DNA of 64,000 bases from Parascedosporium putredinis (Eukaryota > Ascomycota > Sordariomycetes > Microascales > Microascaceae), in contig CASHTG010000009.1 in NCBI GenBank assembly GCA_949357655.1, positions 496,001-560,000 on the forward strand. Direction: 5' to 3'. Below, one piece after another: positions 23,660 to 34,810 of the stretch. Made by a program: the position numbers and the translations under genes. Under the pieces are notes generated by a model. That model made no database searches, was not told where the DNA came from, and saw nothing but the letters and a program-made list of their open reading frames with translations. The number at the start of each line of letters is the position of its first letter. Position 1 is the first letter of the stretch.

Positions 23660-26600
23660 TTAGTCCCTCAGGTGCCCCCAGCGGCCGTTCCCAGGCTGCT
23701 GCCCAAATAACGGCACGCCGCTCGCATCCGTCGCCGCCGCAGGACTGGAGCCTCTACTCGGTGGGCCCCCTACCCCCGGTGCAGCTGCACCTGCCGTCAC
23801 CGCGCGACCCGCAGCCCGAGGGCTCATAACACCCATGTGCGGGCTTCTTGGTACACTTGCCTGCCTCGTCTCTCGTCTCGCAGCCTTGAGAATCCGAACT
23901 TCGTCACGGAGGCGGTCGAGCTCCCACTCGCGCTCGCGTAGGGTCGCCGCTTGTTCGTCGTTGAGTCGCGCGAGCCGGGCAGCCTGGTTCTCGAGGTTGA
24001 TCTGGTGGATCTGCCGTAGGTTTTCCGATGCTTTGTGCTCAAGATCCGCGATGCGACTCGTGAGGTCGCGGTTCTCGTTGCCGAGATCGCTCGCCGACTG
24101 TGAGGCGTTTTGGTATGCCTCACGCGTGTAATCGAGCTCCGCTCCGCGCTCTCCACCTTCTTCGTAAGCTTCTGGATCTCGACTTCCGCCTGTTTTAGCC
24201 TCTCATCCTCTGGTTTCGAACTGTCAGGCTCCGGTATGGTGCCTGCGACGGGCGCTTCCGGAGGCTCTGCAGTTGCTGCATTCGTGGTAGTCGCGGAGCA
24301 GCACCAGCCAAAGCAGCGGGCGCGGGACCGTCGCTCGGCTCGTTGGAAGCATGTGTAGCCTTGAGCTCGGCGAGTTCTTTGGCAAGCTTAGATTTGGCTT
24401 CTTGGGTGGCCGAGAGGCGTTCCGACAGTTTCTTTACCTCGAGCAAGGCCGCGTCCCTCTCACGGCAGAACCGCCCCCTGTCTTCTACGGCAGAAAGGTG
24501 ATCCTTTCAACAGCAGCCGTGGACTTGGCGTAGCTGTTGTTTTGCATTTGAAGGTCCTCATTCATCTGCCTAAGCTCCTTCACCAGGGCCCTGAGCTCCT
24601 GTAATGCGGCACTTCTCTCATTGAACTGAGTCGGAAAGATTAGCAACAAAACTTCTTTGATTTTTTTCTTCTTGTCAGCCGCGGGCGGCTAGCGCGCCGG
24701 AACACATACCTTGACCTCCATGGCAGCTAGTAGAGATGTCGGCACAAGCGTTTCATGCTTCAAGTCCTCACGGTCCAGTGCCTCGGGACCGAGACAACGG
24801 ATTATGGGGGCAAGAGCTTCGACTTGTTCAGCGTTCACCATAGACGCAGACTTATTCGAGATTCGGCGCCTCTTCGTTGCGAGGCTTTCGGTATCATCCT
24901 GAAAAAAGATTGACAAACAGGTTAGCAACGCCAAACACGCAGCTTGGATGCTCGAGAATAGAACTTACAAGCTTGCGCTTCTTGCTCTGTAAAGACTCGA
25001 TCTCAGCAGGCTGGCTTGATTCGAGGTAGAAATTGAAAATTTCGTCGGGGATGGGGATGGGCTCCCACGTGAAATCTTCGCTATAGTACTTGAGTTGGTT
25101 GGCGAAGCGCGCCGCGGTCTCGTGAGGCGGCTCACGTCCTACGTCTGGGTTGAGGATCAAACGCCGTAATTTGGTGAGGCCGATGACGATGGCGTTCTTG
25201 TGGTCGAAGCTGGGCATGTCGGGATCCTTTTCGGTGATGCTGAGATCGAGGTGTTCGATCGAGTGAGTAAGAACTAACTGCAAAACCATGGGCTGCCTGC
25301 TTTCTGATGGAGTATAGTCGCTGAGGCGGGAGGCGACGTTGGAGCGCTTAAATTCGTAGTCGAAACCAATGATGAGATCAAAATCCGATGTTCTCTCTAC
25401 TAATGGCTGGTTGGGCAGAGACAAGACGATGTTGATGGGCCACTGGGCGTGGTCATACTTCATATCCCCGAGCCCCGTCCGCGAGTATGCGTAGTGTTCC
25501 GCGACGACAAGATTCTCTAGTAGGAACAAAATCTTTTCCGAGCGTGCGACAATAAGAACCTTTTGGGGTGGTTGCGGATGCTGTGCAAGACTTCCCAGAC
25601 GAAGGCGTACTTGGAGTTGGACTCGAACGCATACTTTTGTATCTCCTTGGGCGAGAGCTTCTTGAATGAGCGCGCATCTAGCTCAGGTGGGAGGTCGCAG
25701 ATGTTGAGAAGGCTCAAGAACAGTTTCTCAATCTTGTGAACGGATGAAGGTCTAGGCGTCCGCAATACTTCGTTGTGAAAGACTTGGCAGAAATCTTCGA
25801 TATCGGGTCGGGATTGAAGGATTATATCGTCGTAGAGAGGCCTGCGGCTCGATGAGAAGGGCAGCGTGACCATGTATTCCTTCACCTCCGTAGAGTAGCC
25901 TGCGCGAGACGGCCCGCCAGCTTCGCTCGCTTCATCGGCCGAGTCGTTGGTCACATCACTCGCCGCATCGATGGGGACTCGCTGTGGCGGAGCAAAATGT
26001 CATGATGCCCAGGCAGGCGTCGGCCGCTGGTATGAGGAAGCTCTGTCCCGGTAGTCAGGTCAGAGGGGAACACGCTGGCGGGGTTTAGTGTCAGGGGCTG
26101 CAAGTCGTTGGGGGCAATCGTAGGATGGTCCATCGGCGCAAGTTGTGCCGGGACGATACTGCCCCCAAGCGCGACGACCGGAGGCGGGTGAAATAGTGGT
26201 GCGCTGCCGGGCCCGGGGACGCCTTCGGTCCCTGGGCGAGATTCTGGCTGGAAAGGTGCGGCTAAGGGGTGCGCACCTCCTTCAGCGTGAGCGACGCTCG
26301 AGAGCATAGGGTCTTGGGTCGCCCTCATTGGGGATGGTTGCGTCTCGGGAACCTGGTCGGCGTGGCTGCTTGGTTGTAAGGATGAGGGCATGAGGGCGCC
26401 GCCGCCACCTGTGACAAGAACTGTTGTTGCATCTCGAGGAGCTCATCTACCGCCGAGCTCGGCGGAGCAGGCGTTCCGTCCATTGTCAGTGGGGGTTGGC
26501 TTGGAGCAGGGTGTTGACTCCGAATGCGGATCCTGATCCGTTCCGGAGAAGATGATATCGGGTCGTGATTCCTGCGAGCGAGGCCTCTATTGATGATTTT

Positions 26601-28259
26601 GATGATTGGGGGTCGCCGGCTTACAAACGCTGGATAGGGCTGTGGTCGGCGTAGAACCGTTTCCGGGACTGCTCTTTCGCCAGGGCCAGAGACTGAGCTA
26701 CTGGTGAGCCTTTGTGAGCTGTCTAGCGGATCCGGGCCGACTTGGGTTTGGTAGACGTAGCTGTCGCGAGGCTGAGCGGAACCGAAATCGGCAGTCCTAG
26801 CTTGACTGGACTCGCGTCCTCGACTATTCGAGAGGGTCTCCGGTATCCGTAAACCGTCCGCACTCTGCTGGGACGGGAAAGAGTTGCGGATAATTTCGGG
26901 GAAGGGTGGGAAAGCTGGGCTGCCGGCGAGGCGGAAAGTGGCGGGAGAGTAAAGGGCGGCTGTGTCAAGAATTGGGGAGAAGACTGCGAGTTGCTAGGTT
27001 TTGGCAGGAGCAGGCGGTGGAGGGGCCCAATCCTCTGGGAAGATTTATACCGACCAGTATATGAGGAAGGGATAGAAAGAGGGCTCTGGCTATGGGTGCG
27101 AAATGAATCGGGCTGGCGAGAAGGTATGCTTAATTGTGATATCGGTGCAACCGCTGGACTGTTTCGATCCTCAGTTTCTGTATCTGGACGTCGTAGTACT
27201 TCGGGCAGGGAGGGAGCAGAGGCCACGGAAAACCCTCTAGATCCGTTTATCGACTCTTGCGAAAAAGACGCGAGCCTGGGTCCCTGGAAACCGTTTGAAG
27301 GGGGCCCGTAGTGCAGGCTCGGAGATTGCGGCAGACCCAAGATGGCACGGAGGCTATCGGAGGCGGCGCGCGGGTCGTTGGGTGTGTCGTGACTCTGAGA
27401 TGAGTCTGCCTGGGAGTCAGGAATCACTCTACTGCTGGGGCTTGGTCTCGGGATCGGCGGGGATGAAGGAGGGAGGAGGAGTGAGCTTTGAAGCTGCGAG
27501 GGTGGTGGTGGCGAGGGCGGTTGTGGCGAAGACTGTGGCTGCGAGGGTCGTGGCGGCGAGCTCTGTGAGGGCGCGATGCTGAGATAGTCGTCGGGGTTGA
27601 CAGTCGGCGCGCGGGGAGTTCCACACGGAGGTCAGCACTACGATATGCGGGGACTGCGCGTGCCATTCCCGTGTCGGCCGTGATTGGGAGCCTTGTGAAC
27701 TAGTGAGGGGTGAGGACGATGCCGATACGATGAGTCTCAGCCGTGGCCGTTTGGCGGGACGCTCGTAGGCCTGGAGGGATGTCGCTCGCGCGGCTGAGTC
27801 GGAGGAAGGCGGCGGTAAGTCTGGGGGTCGGCTATTTCGCGGAGATGGGCTTGGGCTCGAGTCTGGTAATCGAGGTTGAGGATGCTCTCGGGCGGTTTTC
27901 AGCAATCTCCACTCTCTGATCGCATCAGCCGTAACTTCGCTCGCTCGAATCTGACAAGGGCCCCGGATTATTAGTCCCGCGTCAAACAAAAAAGGGGCCG
28001 AGATGAATAAGAAAAAAAGAGTGGGGGAGGGGAGGCAAGTGAACTATGACGAACGACAAGATGGCACACTACATACCCACCAGGGCTCGTAAGGCTCCCC
28101 AGTCTCTGGATTTAGTCCTTCCCAGTCGACAAGGTACTCGAGTTTGCCGAACTTTGTTTTTCGCTCGTCTAGAATAGCTTTGATGGAGTACCAGTCGTCG
28201 TCATTAGTGCTTGAGATGTAGGAGGGAGGAGGATTGGTGCTGCGTCGTCGTCTAGACAT
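23660..28259 (-). CDS. Chromodomain protein with HDA2/3 (class II histone deacetylase complex) domain
   Basis: Likely nuclear subunit linking methyl-histone reading to a class II histone deacetylase. Exons (minus): 28259-28077, 27950-24969, 24898-24710, 24625-23660; about 1441 aa after frame correction. Residues 20-61 form a chromodomain (WYSIKAIL, LVDWEGL, PYEPWW) directly after the start. About 690 disordered Pro/Ser/Gln-rich residues follow. The HDA2/3 domain (about 750-1055) shows YMVTLPFSSS, SNSKYAFVWEVLHSI and VLIVARSEK. A bipartite basic signal (KKRKL then TKRRR) spans the exon 2/3 junction. The C-terminus is a long coiled coil ending RWGHLRD. Eight frame breaks: about 27610-27640, 26744-26746, 26393-26403, 25994-25997, 25561-25564, 24505-24507, 24294-24295, 24139-24146; nearly all are cured by one extra base in a run. 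Family knowledge: yeast Hda2/Hda3, and in Neurospora an HDA1 complex with a chromodomain partner. The exact orthologue is not settled here. Confidence 0.88.
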
Positions 28260-30169
28260 TAACGCCACGGTCGCAGTTCACGATCTGTATATTTAGGAGG
28301 GACCGCGAGGCTATGACCGGGGAGTCATGTCAGTTGAACTTTCCCGCAAGGCTGAGACTTGAGGGGTTGAGGGCAACTGGGCTGGTCCAGTGGAGAGGTA
28401 CCTTGACTTGAGGGTGTTGGGCGCTGTGCGACTAACGATGGGAATTGCGTTAGTGGTCTAATGCCAACGAGCAGACAAGGCTAGCCCGGTCGATGTTGTT
28501 ATTAGTGTTCCACAAGCAGAGGAGAAGAAAAGGTACTGCTTCGCTTGGCGGAGGGTACTTGGCGGTACTTAGTTCAGAGCTGGGACCATATTGTTGTTGC
28601 GAGGTAGAGAGGGTGAACCAACATGAACGGATATCGCTTGCTTGGAGAAAAACCATATAAAGATGCAGCACTTGCAGATGGAAAGGAAAAGCCTGGGTCA
28701 GCTAAAGAAGATGGATGGACAACAATGGAAATTTAACAGAGGGAAAAGGCCACCAGAGTTGGTCTTTCTAGACCAATTATGGGAGACAACGATGAAGGGC
28801 AAAAAATAAGATGGATAATATGTAGGGCCTGAATGCTGACGTAGAAACGGAGGAAAACGAGAGAGAAGAGGGGGGGCAAGGTTAACCAAGAGAGAAAGAA
28901 AGGTAAGACAAGAATAAATCTCTTCTCCTCATCTTCTAGAAATGTGAAGAACACTTGGGCAGCAGAAAAATATAAAGGATGAAGTTGAGCTGCATGTCCA
29001 GTCCTGTGGGCGTGTTGTTTCGAAACTTTTTTCGCTGCCTACTGGAGCAGCTTTCGTCAACAGCGAGTTTATTATTACGGCGGTTGCGGAGAAGACAATG
29101 CACAAGAAGCGGTATATCACAGGTACGTCTTCCGCAAACACGCGCAGCAGAGTAATATTGTTATTGCGTGTGTTGTCATAGTCTGGCCGACCTGTGGCCT
29201 GGCCAAGCTTCACTCTTCGCTTTCTTCGCCTCCTCTTGGCTGACGACCCTCTCCATCTACTGGCGGAGAGGCCAGGTTCCGGGGCCCGGGCCAACTCCTC
29301 CTGAGGAGCAAATAAGTAAAAAGACCAAAAAAACCCCTCCTAATAAACACCTCTACTCCCATCTTAGGCTTCCATCACATTTTCACATCGGACGCTGCGA
29401 AAACCTTTTTCACTGCCGGCGAGGGTGAAGGCGGCACTGTTGCCAAATCGCAGAGCGCGGCAATGTCATTCCATTCCAATAGATCCTTGGTTGCCCGCCT
29501 GAGTACCTATCAAGTACCTTGAGCTTGCCGTACCTTACGGCGGAGTTCCCAACTGAGTGGAGGTCCACGGCTGAAGGCGGGTTCAAAGCGACCGCATCAC
29601 GTGACTCTTAGATATTTCCCGACTCGGGAGGACGTCGCGGTCTCATCCCAGCTGGCCACTCAGGCCTCAGAGGTCACGCTGTGCATTTTGATCTCTGACG
29701 CTGCTCCCGTCAATCATCTAAAATCTGCCCATACAGTCGGGCTGTTACTTTCTTCGTGGTGGGCAAGAGACCCACATGTCAACATCGCTTCCTTCTCGCA
29801 TCCTTCGTAGCCTTTAGCCCTTCCGACTGAGAGGTGTATCTCAGCCCACTCGTACACCATATAATCATTGACGACGCCTTGCTTCGAGGGCTCCACTCTC
29901 TCTCCCTTGCCGCACCCCGTACGCGACTATCCCCATCTTACTTCTGGCGGCGAGCAAGCACAGTCGCCCTTCCCCCCTGCCCACATTGGCCACGCGTTTC
30001 CCTCTCCCACCTGTCGAGCATTGGTCTCGAAAATCTCGACGAGTTGCGTTTTGAAAGGCGCGCGATTTGAAGCAGCCCTTTTTCATCTCGAATCCCGAAT
30101 CCTCCTTCCCGCTCGAATAGCGCGACCCGCCCTCCTCGATTTCACCTTCCACCTCATGTTCTCGCTGCA
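28260..30169. other. Shared upstream region of the chromodomain gene and MAU2
   Basis: 1.9 kb between divergently transcribed genes. It contains GA-rich and CT-rich tracts and no coding sequence I can support. It probably serves both promoters. Confidence 0.55.
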
Positions 30170-33100
30170 ATGACCTACCGAGGCTCTCTGCCTTCGGGGC
30201 AGGGGTTCAACGGCGACCAGCGCCTTCCCCAAGCCCCATACCACCAGATGTACGGCAATATACAACCCGCTGGATCGCAGTTTCCCGACATGTCTTATGC
30301 GATGGGAGGCGCCGGACTCCAAGGGCATCAAATGCAGCCCCATGCCCAGCAGCAACAACCGCATCAACAATACAACCAATACCAGCAGCAAGCCCAGCAA
30401 TCGCATCATCAACAGCATCAGCAACATCAGCAACATCAGCAGCCGCAGCAGCAGCATCTTCAGGGATATTATGGGACAAACATGATGGCAGCTAATGGGA
30501 GCCTGCATAGTCCCGCCCAGCTTGCCCCCTTCCATAACGTTTACAGCCAGAACTTACCCCAGCAGCACACACCCCATCAAGCCCACCAGCAAACACACCA
30601 GCCGCAGGTCCAGGCGCCTCCTCGGTCCCCATCGCTCATGCAGTTTGACGGCCAGTCGCAGTCGCACATGGTGGGCCGTTCGACACCCGTTTACCCCCAT
30701 CAACAACTCCACATGCAGCAGGCGCAGCGCATTCAGCAAGCGCAGCAGCTTCCCCGACCCATCCACTACTCTCCCTCCCCGTCCTGTCTCATTCGCTCCC
30801 CCGATCGCGTCTCCCATGGCTGCGGCGGCGTCGCCTGCTCGACATTCGCCAGCCCAGCAGACCATCAGCCCCGAATCCATGCACTTGACCATGCCCGCGA
30901 TGCCTCCCATTCGATCTCCGGTGACCTCTATAGCACCTAAGCCCGTCCGACAAGCACCGAGCCCGGCCATTAGCCACAGTCCAGCCATCAGCAAGAGTCC
31001 GGCGGTCGGAAATAGCCCGGCTATTGGCAATAGTCCTGCCATCAGCCACAGTCCCGCCATTAGCAAAAGCCCCGCCGTGGGCCGGAGCCCGGCCATCAGC
31101 AAAAGCCCAGCCATCAGCCAAATTTCGACCATACACCCAAGCCAGGTCCTGAATCCAAGTCCAGTGATTAACCCAAGCCCGGCTATCAGTCAAAGCCCTG
31201 CCATCACCCAGAGCCCCATCTTCTCCGCTAGCGGTTACTCGGAGGCGCAGCAGCGATCGCATGCCAGCCCCAAGACGATGATCAACTCACCAGCCCTATC
31301 GGCGAGGTCGTCGAGCATATCAAAACGATCACCCTCTGTTTCCGGGAGGCCTTTGGTAGCCGACACGGCGTCGATGCTCGTCTGCGTTGCGGAAGAGTGC
31401 TTTGCCAAAGCGCGGGGAACCTGCAAGATGTCGTGGCGTCCTCATCGGGGGCGGCCGTATCGGAGTATCAAAAGCTCATTGCTACGGGGCTCTCGTGCCT
31501 GGAAAGCACTCTACAGAGCAGTCGTCTTACTCCTCGACAGGAAGCCAAGATCCGGCTCCGGTATGCTTCAATCTTGTATGAAGATACGGAGAGTTTGATG
31601 GAGGCCGAGACGGCGCTTTCGAAGGGCATTAAACTTTGTGACAAGGTAAGACGCCAATTCCCCCTCCTCCCTCCCCCTCCCGCACTTCCACACCTTCTCC
31701 ACTCTAGCGCCTGTCCAACATCGGGGTGCGAGGTTATGAGCACGAATGAGATTACTAACGCATGCGGTGTTCATCCCTACTATAGCATCGGTTCCTGGAT
31801 CTCAAGTACTCCATGGCTTACTTGCAGGCAAAGCTTTTGTTCCAGAGGGGCCATACCAAGGGCGCTCTTCACGCGGCGGACCGCATGATCAGCGAGATTG
31901 CGTAAGTTTTGTTACCCCCGCCCCATGCAAGACCCCTATCCCCCGCATTTCGGAGTCTAACAGTCGTGTCCTAGGTCACGCCACGTGCACTGGAACTACG
32001 CCTTCCGCTTTTTAAAGGCCTCGTTCTACCTACAGTCGGGGAGTTCGTCCGATGGGGCAGCACTGGAAAACCTAAGAACGATAGGGACGTTCGCCAACGG
32101 CAGGGGGACTACGCGCTGGAAGCCTTTGCTTCTCTCCTCGAAGGCCTTGCTCTCCTCGGGATGACCAGGAGGACACTCTTGACAGGGTGCAAGAATGTAT
32201 CGCTAAAGCGTCCAAATACCAGCTCATGCCACAATCCCGGATTCCCCAAGTCGACATCTTGATCCTGCTGCTCGACCTTGCGTGCAGCATGCAACAAAAG
32301 CAACCGGACCTCATGATCCAGAAACTCAAGGCGCTACAAATCCGCATGGACGAAGCTACCGACTGGCAGACTACGACGGCGTCCTTACGACTTCCCATCA
32401 AGAAAGCATCGGGGATGCAGCCCCTCAGCGAAGACACGGCGGCTGTCGTGGAGGCGGGCGGGCCAGAAGACGCCAACGATTACCTCGTCTTCTCCTACGT
32501 GGCGAAAGCTGAACTGTACATCCTAGTGTAAGTAGCTGACAGTGTTGGAAAGGCGTTGCTACCCCTTGGGAGCGACTGCTGCCGCTAGAGGGTGACTGTG
32601 CTGACCACAAATTATTGATAGGATGACGTTTAGCGGCATCGCATTTGTGTCGAGGTCTACGGGTAGCCAGCATAGGACGTTAGACTTTTGGGAGGAGGCC
32701 CTTGACACTCTGGAGAGATGTAGGTTGCATGCTTGCCGTCTTGAACATCTTGTGCGTTGTGTATCGCGAACCCAGCTAATGCTCATGCTGTTACAGGGAA
32801 CAAGGAAAAGGGTTCAGGGGACGTGATCCCGCTGCCTTCGCTACAGGAGGCGGTGCGCAGAGCGACGTGGAGAAACGAAGTGCATTGCTACCTGCACATC
32901 CTGATCGCGCTGTACTCTGCGACGCAAAGTAGATGGGCCAAGGTGAGGGAGAGCCTGGACAAGGTGTACGCGGCCGTTGTCAAATCCGCCGACAGCGCAA
33001 TGGAGATCATCTCGCTCTATGTGTGGGGGTCTACTATCAGGGAACAGGCGACCTTGAAAAGGCCGTCATCATCTACACGGACCCGAGATTCGAGATTGGA

Positions 33101-33631
33101 AACGCGACGCAGCAGCGAAATGTGAGGTTAGATATGGCGCTCCTGGCCAAGATGAGTTTGCTGTGGGTCATGGAACACCCGAGGTACCGCAACACGGCGG
33201 AGTCAACCAGGCTATTTGAGCAGCTCCGACCGCTTTGCCAGGACCATCACGACGTGGAAATTCGAACGGCGTATAACATTGTGCTAGCCACTATCACGAT
33301 GCAGCCACCGCCCCCTCTCCAGCAGGTCAAGAATAGCATGTACACGGCGCTCAACGGCTCCAAGATGGTTGGAAACACGCACTTTTTGGCCATCTCACTC
33401 AACATTATGAGATGCCGTCTGTTCGAAAACGTCGTCGGGGAGCAGGCGCTCAAGAGTGCCAAGGCAGCATCGACGCAGGCCAAGAGGAACGGCAACTACC
33501 TCTGGATGAGTGTTGCTGATGGCATGCTCGCGCATTCGCACGACGTGCAGGGGCAAGCGGAGGAAGCGAGCCAGGCAAATAGTACGGCGGCCGGGTACGC
33601 GGCCAAGGCATTGGCAGCAGATAACCCTTAA
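30170..33631 (+). CDS. Cohesin loading factor Scc4/MAU2
   Basis: TPR-type partner of Scc2/NIPBL that loads cohesin on chromosomes; nuclear. Exons: 30170-31645, 31786-31901, 31975-32527, 32622-32719, 32797-33631; about 1026 aa once corrected. The N-terminal 400 residues are disordered: Gln/His-rich (CAG/CAT repeats, 30335-30470), then a hexapeptide array (30960-31121). The cohesin-loader domain runs from VAEECFAKAR through EYQKLIATGLSCLES, RLRYASILYEDTESLMEAE, KYSMAYLQAKLLFQRG, HWNYAFRFLKASFYLQS and LLLDLACSMQQK to the end. Five frame breaks: 30752-30780 (surplus base or two missing), 31414-31417, 32103-32107, 32158-32160 and 33025-33029, the last four each cured by one more G. Uncorrected, the gene falls into several apparent proteins. 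It is divergent from the chromodomain gene. Confidence 0.92.
30335..30470 (+). repeat. CAG/CAT-rich tract coding for Gln/His in MAU2
   Basis: Imperfect runs of CAG, CAA and CAT codons, including several CAGCATCAGCAA-type units. They encode a Gln/His-rich low-complexity segment. Confidence 0.85.
30960..31121 (+). repeat. 18-bp tandem repeat (nine units) coding for SPAI(S/G)x in MAU2
   Basis: Nine consecutive in-frame 18-nt units, each coding for Ser-Pro-Ala-(Ile/Val)-(Ser/Gly)-(His/Lys/Asn/Arg/Gln). Units diverge mostly at synonymous third positions, so the peptide is better conserved than the DNA. Three or four degenerate units (SPVINP, SPAISQ, SPAITQ) follow at about 31155-31215. Confidence 0.92.
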
Positions 33632-34810
33632 TAGCGAGTGCCAGTTTTCATGCTCCCCCTTGGGAATTTCTTTTTTTTTTCGGGAAGGCTTTTGCTTTCT
33701 TTTTTTACTCCTTTTTTTCTTCCTTTTTCGCTCGCAGGCTCAGTTTACATTTAATGCCTCGACTCGAGGACCGGTTTCGCGTGCTCTCTTGATTGTATTG
33801 TCCAAGCAGGAATCGGGAGTCTAGGACTATTTACATGGGCAAGGTGTCACTGGCGGATTCATTCTATGGAGCTTGATTCAAGGTTTTGCAATTTGCGTGT
33901 ACATGCATACAATTGGCTGGAGGATGGCGTATCTGCGTTGAATCTTGAATGGAGACGAGTGGGGAGGGGAGGACGATGTTGGCGATCAAAGGTTCAAGGT
34001 GAGGTGAGGGGACTCGGCCATTTTGAGACGACATTTCGAAAACAAACCACCAAAACAAAAGGGAGATGGAAAAGAGATATGGATGCGGGAATGGGAGAAA
34101 GAGAGAGAGGGAGCTGGTTTATGTTGATAGATTTGGCTGATGACGATGATATGGGAGCATCGTTGTAGCTCAATGTACAAGTATTTGAAAAAGAATTATT
34201 AAAAGAAAAAAATAAGAAAAGTCCTTCAAGTGCTTGCATGTCTACCAGATGACGGATTGTGTAGAGAGCTATAATAGTTGCTCTTGCCATTGAGTTGCAT
34301 GTTGTCGCAATAGGTCGTTGTCGTCCTTTTTGCCCCTTTAAGAGGCAACTCAATGGCCAGCTAAACGCGCGCTGACCAAGACGCGACTACCCGCGCTTCT
34401 CAGCAACAGGGGAAAAAAAAGTTAGCTAATCGACGACCAGAATCGACAAGGAATACTGAACCTCCTTCAAAGCTCTCTTACCACCCTTTTTAGCATTTTT
34501 CTTTATTCATTTTCTTTTTTTGGCGACTACACGAACGTTTGTCAGTCCTGTTATTGATTAACTCAGATCCATTAGTACAAAATTACACACCGGCTGCTAA
34601 TTTTCGAAGCGAATCTATCCATACCTTTGATTTACGCACAACTGCAACACGCTCAACACCAGGCCAAGAGAACTGCGCAACCCCCAAACTCCAAGAAAGA
34701 ATCTTGTAGTCGAGGCCCCTCCTCCCCACTTCGACAAACATAAACGAACACGAGACGGTCGAAACTGAGCCAGGAACAAACGAAGCGGTCGGAACGGGCG
34801 CCAAGGCAGG
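33632..34810. other. Intergenic region MAU2 to PET127
   Basis: Tandemly oriented genes with 1.2 kb between them. T-rich tracts at 33670-33725 lie in the probable 3' untranslated region of MAU2. I see no gene. Confidence 0.6.

Noticed and set aside
31397..32531. Separate small genes suggested by broken frames within MAU2
   Set aside because: The pieces are successive parts of one cohesin-loader domain joined by single-base corrections and proper introns.
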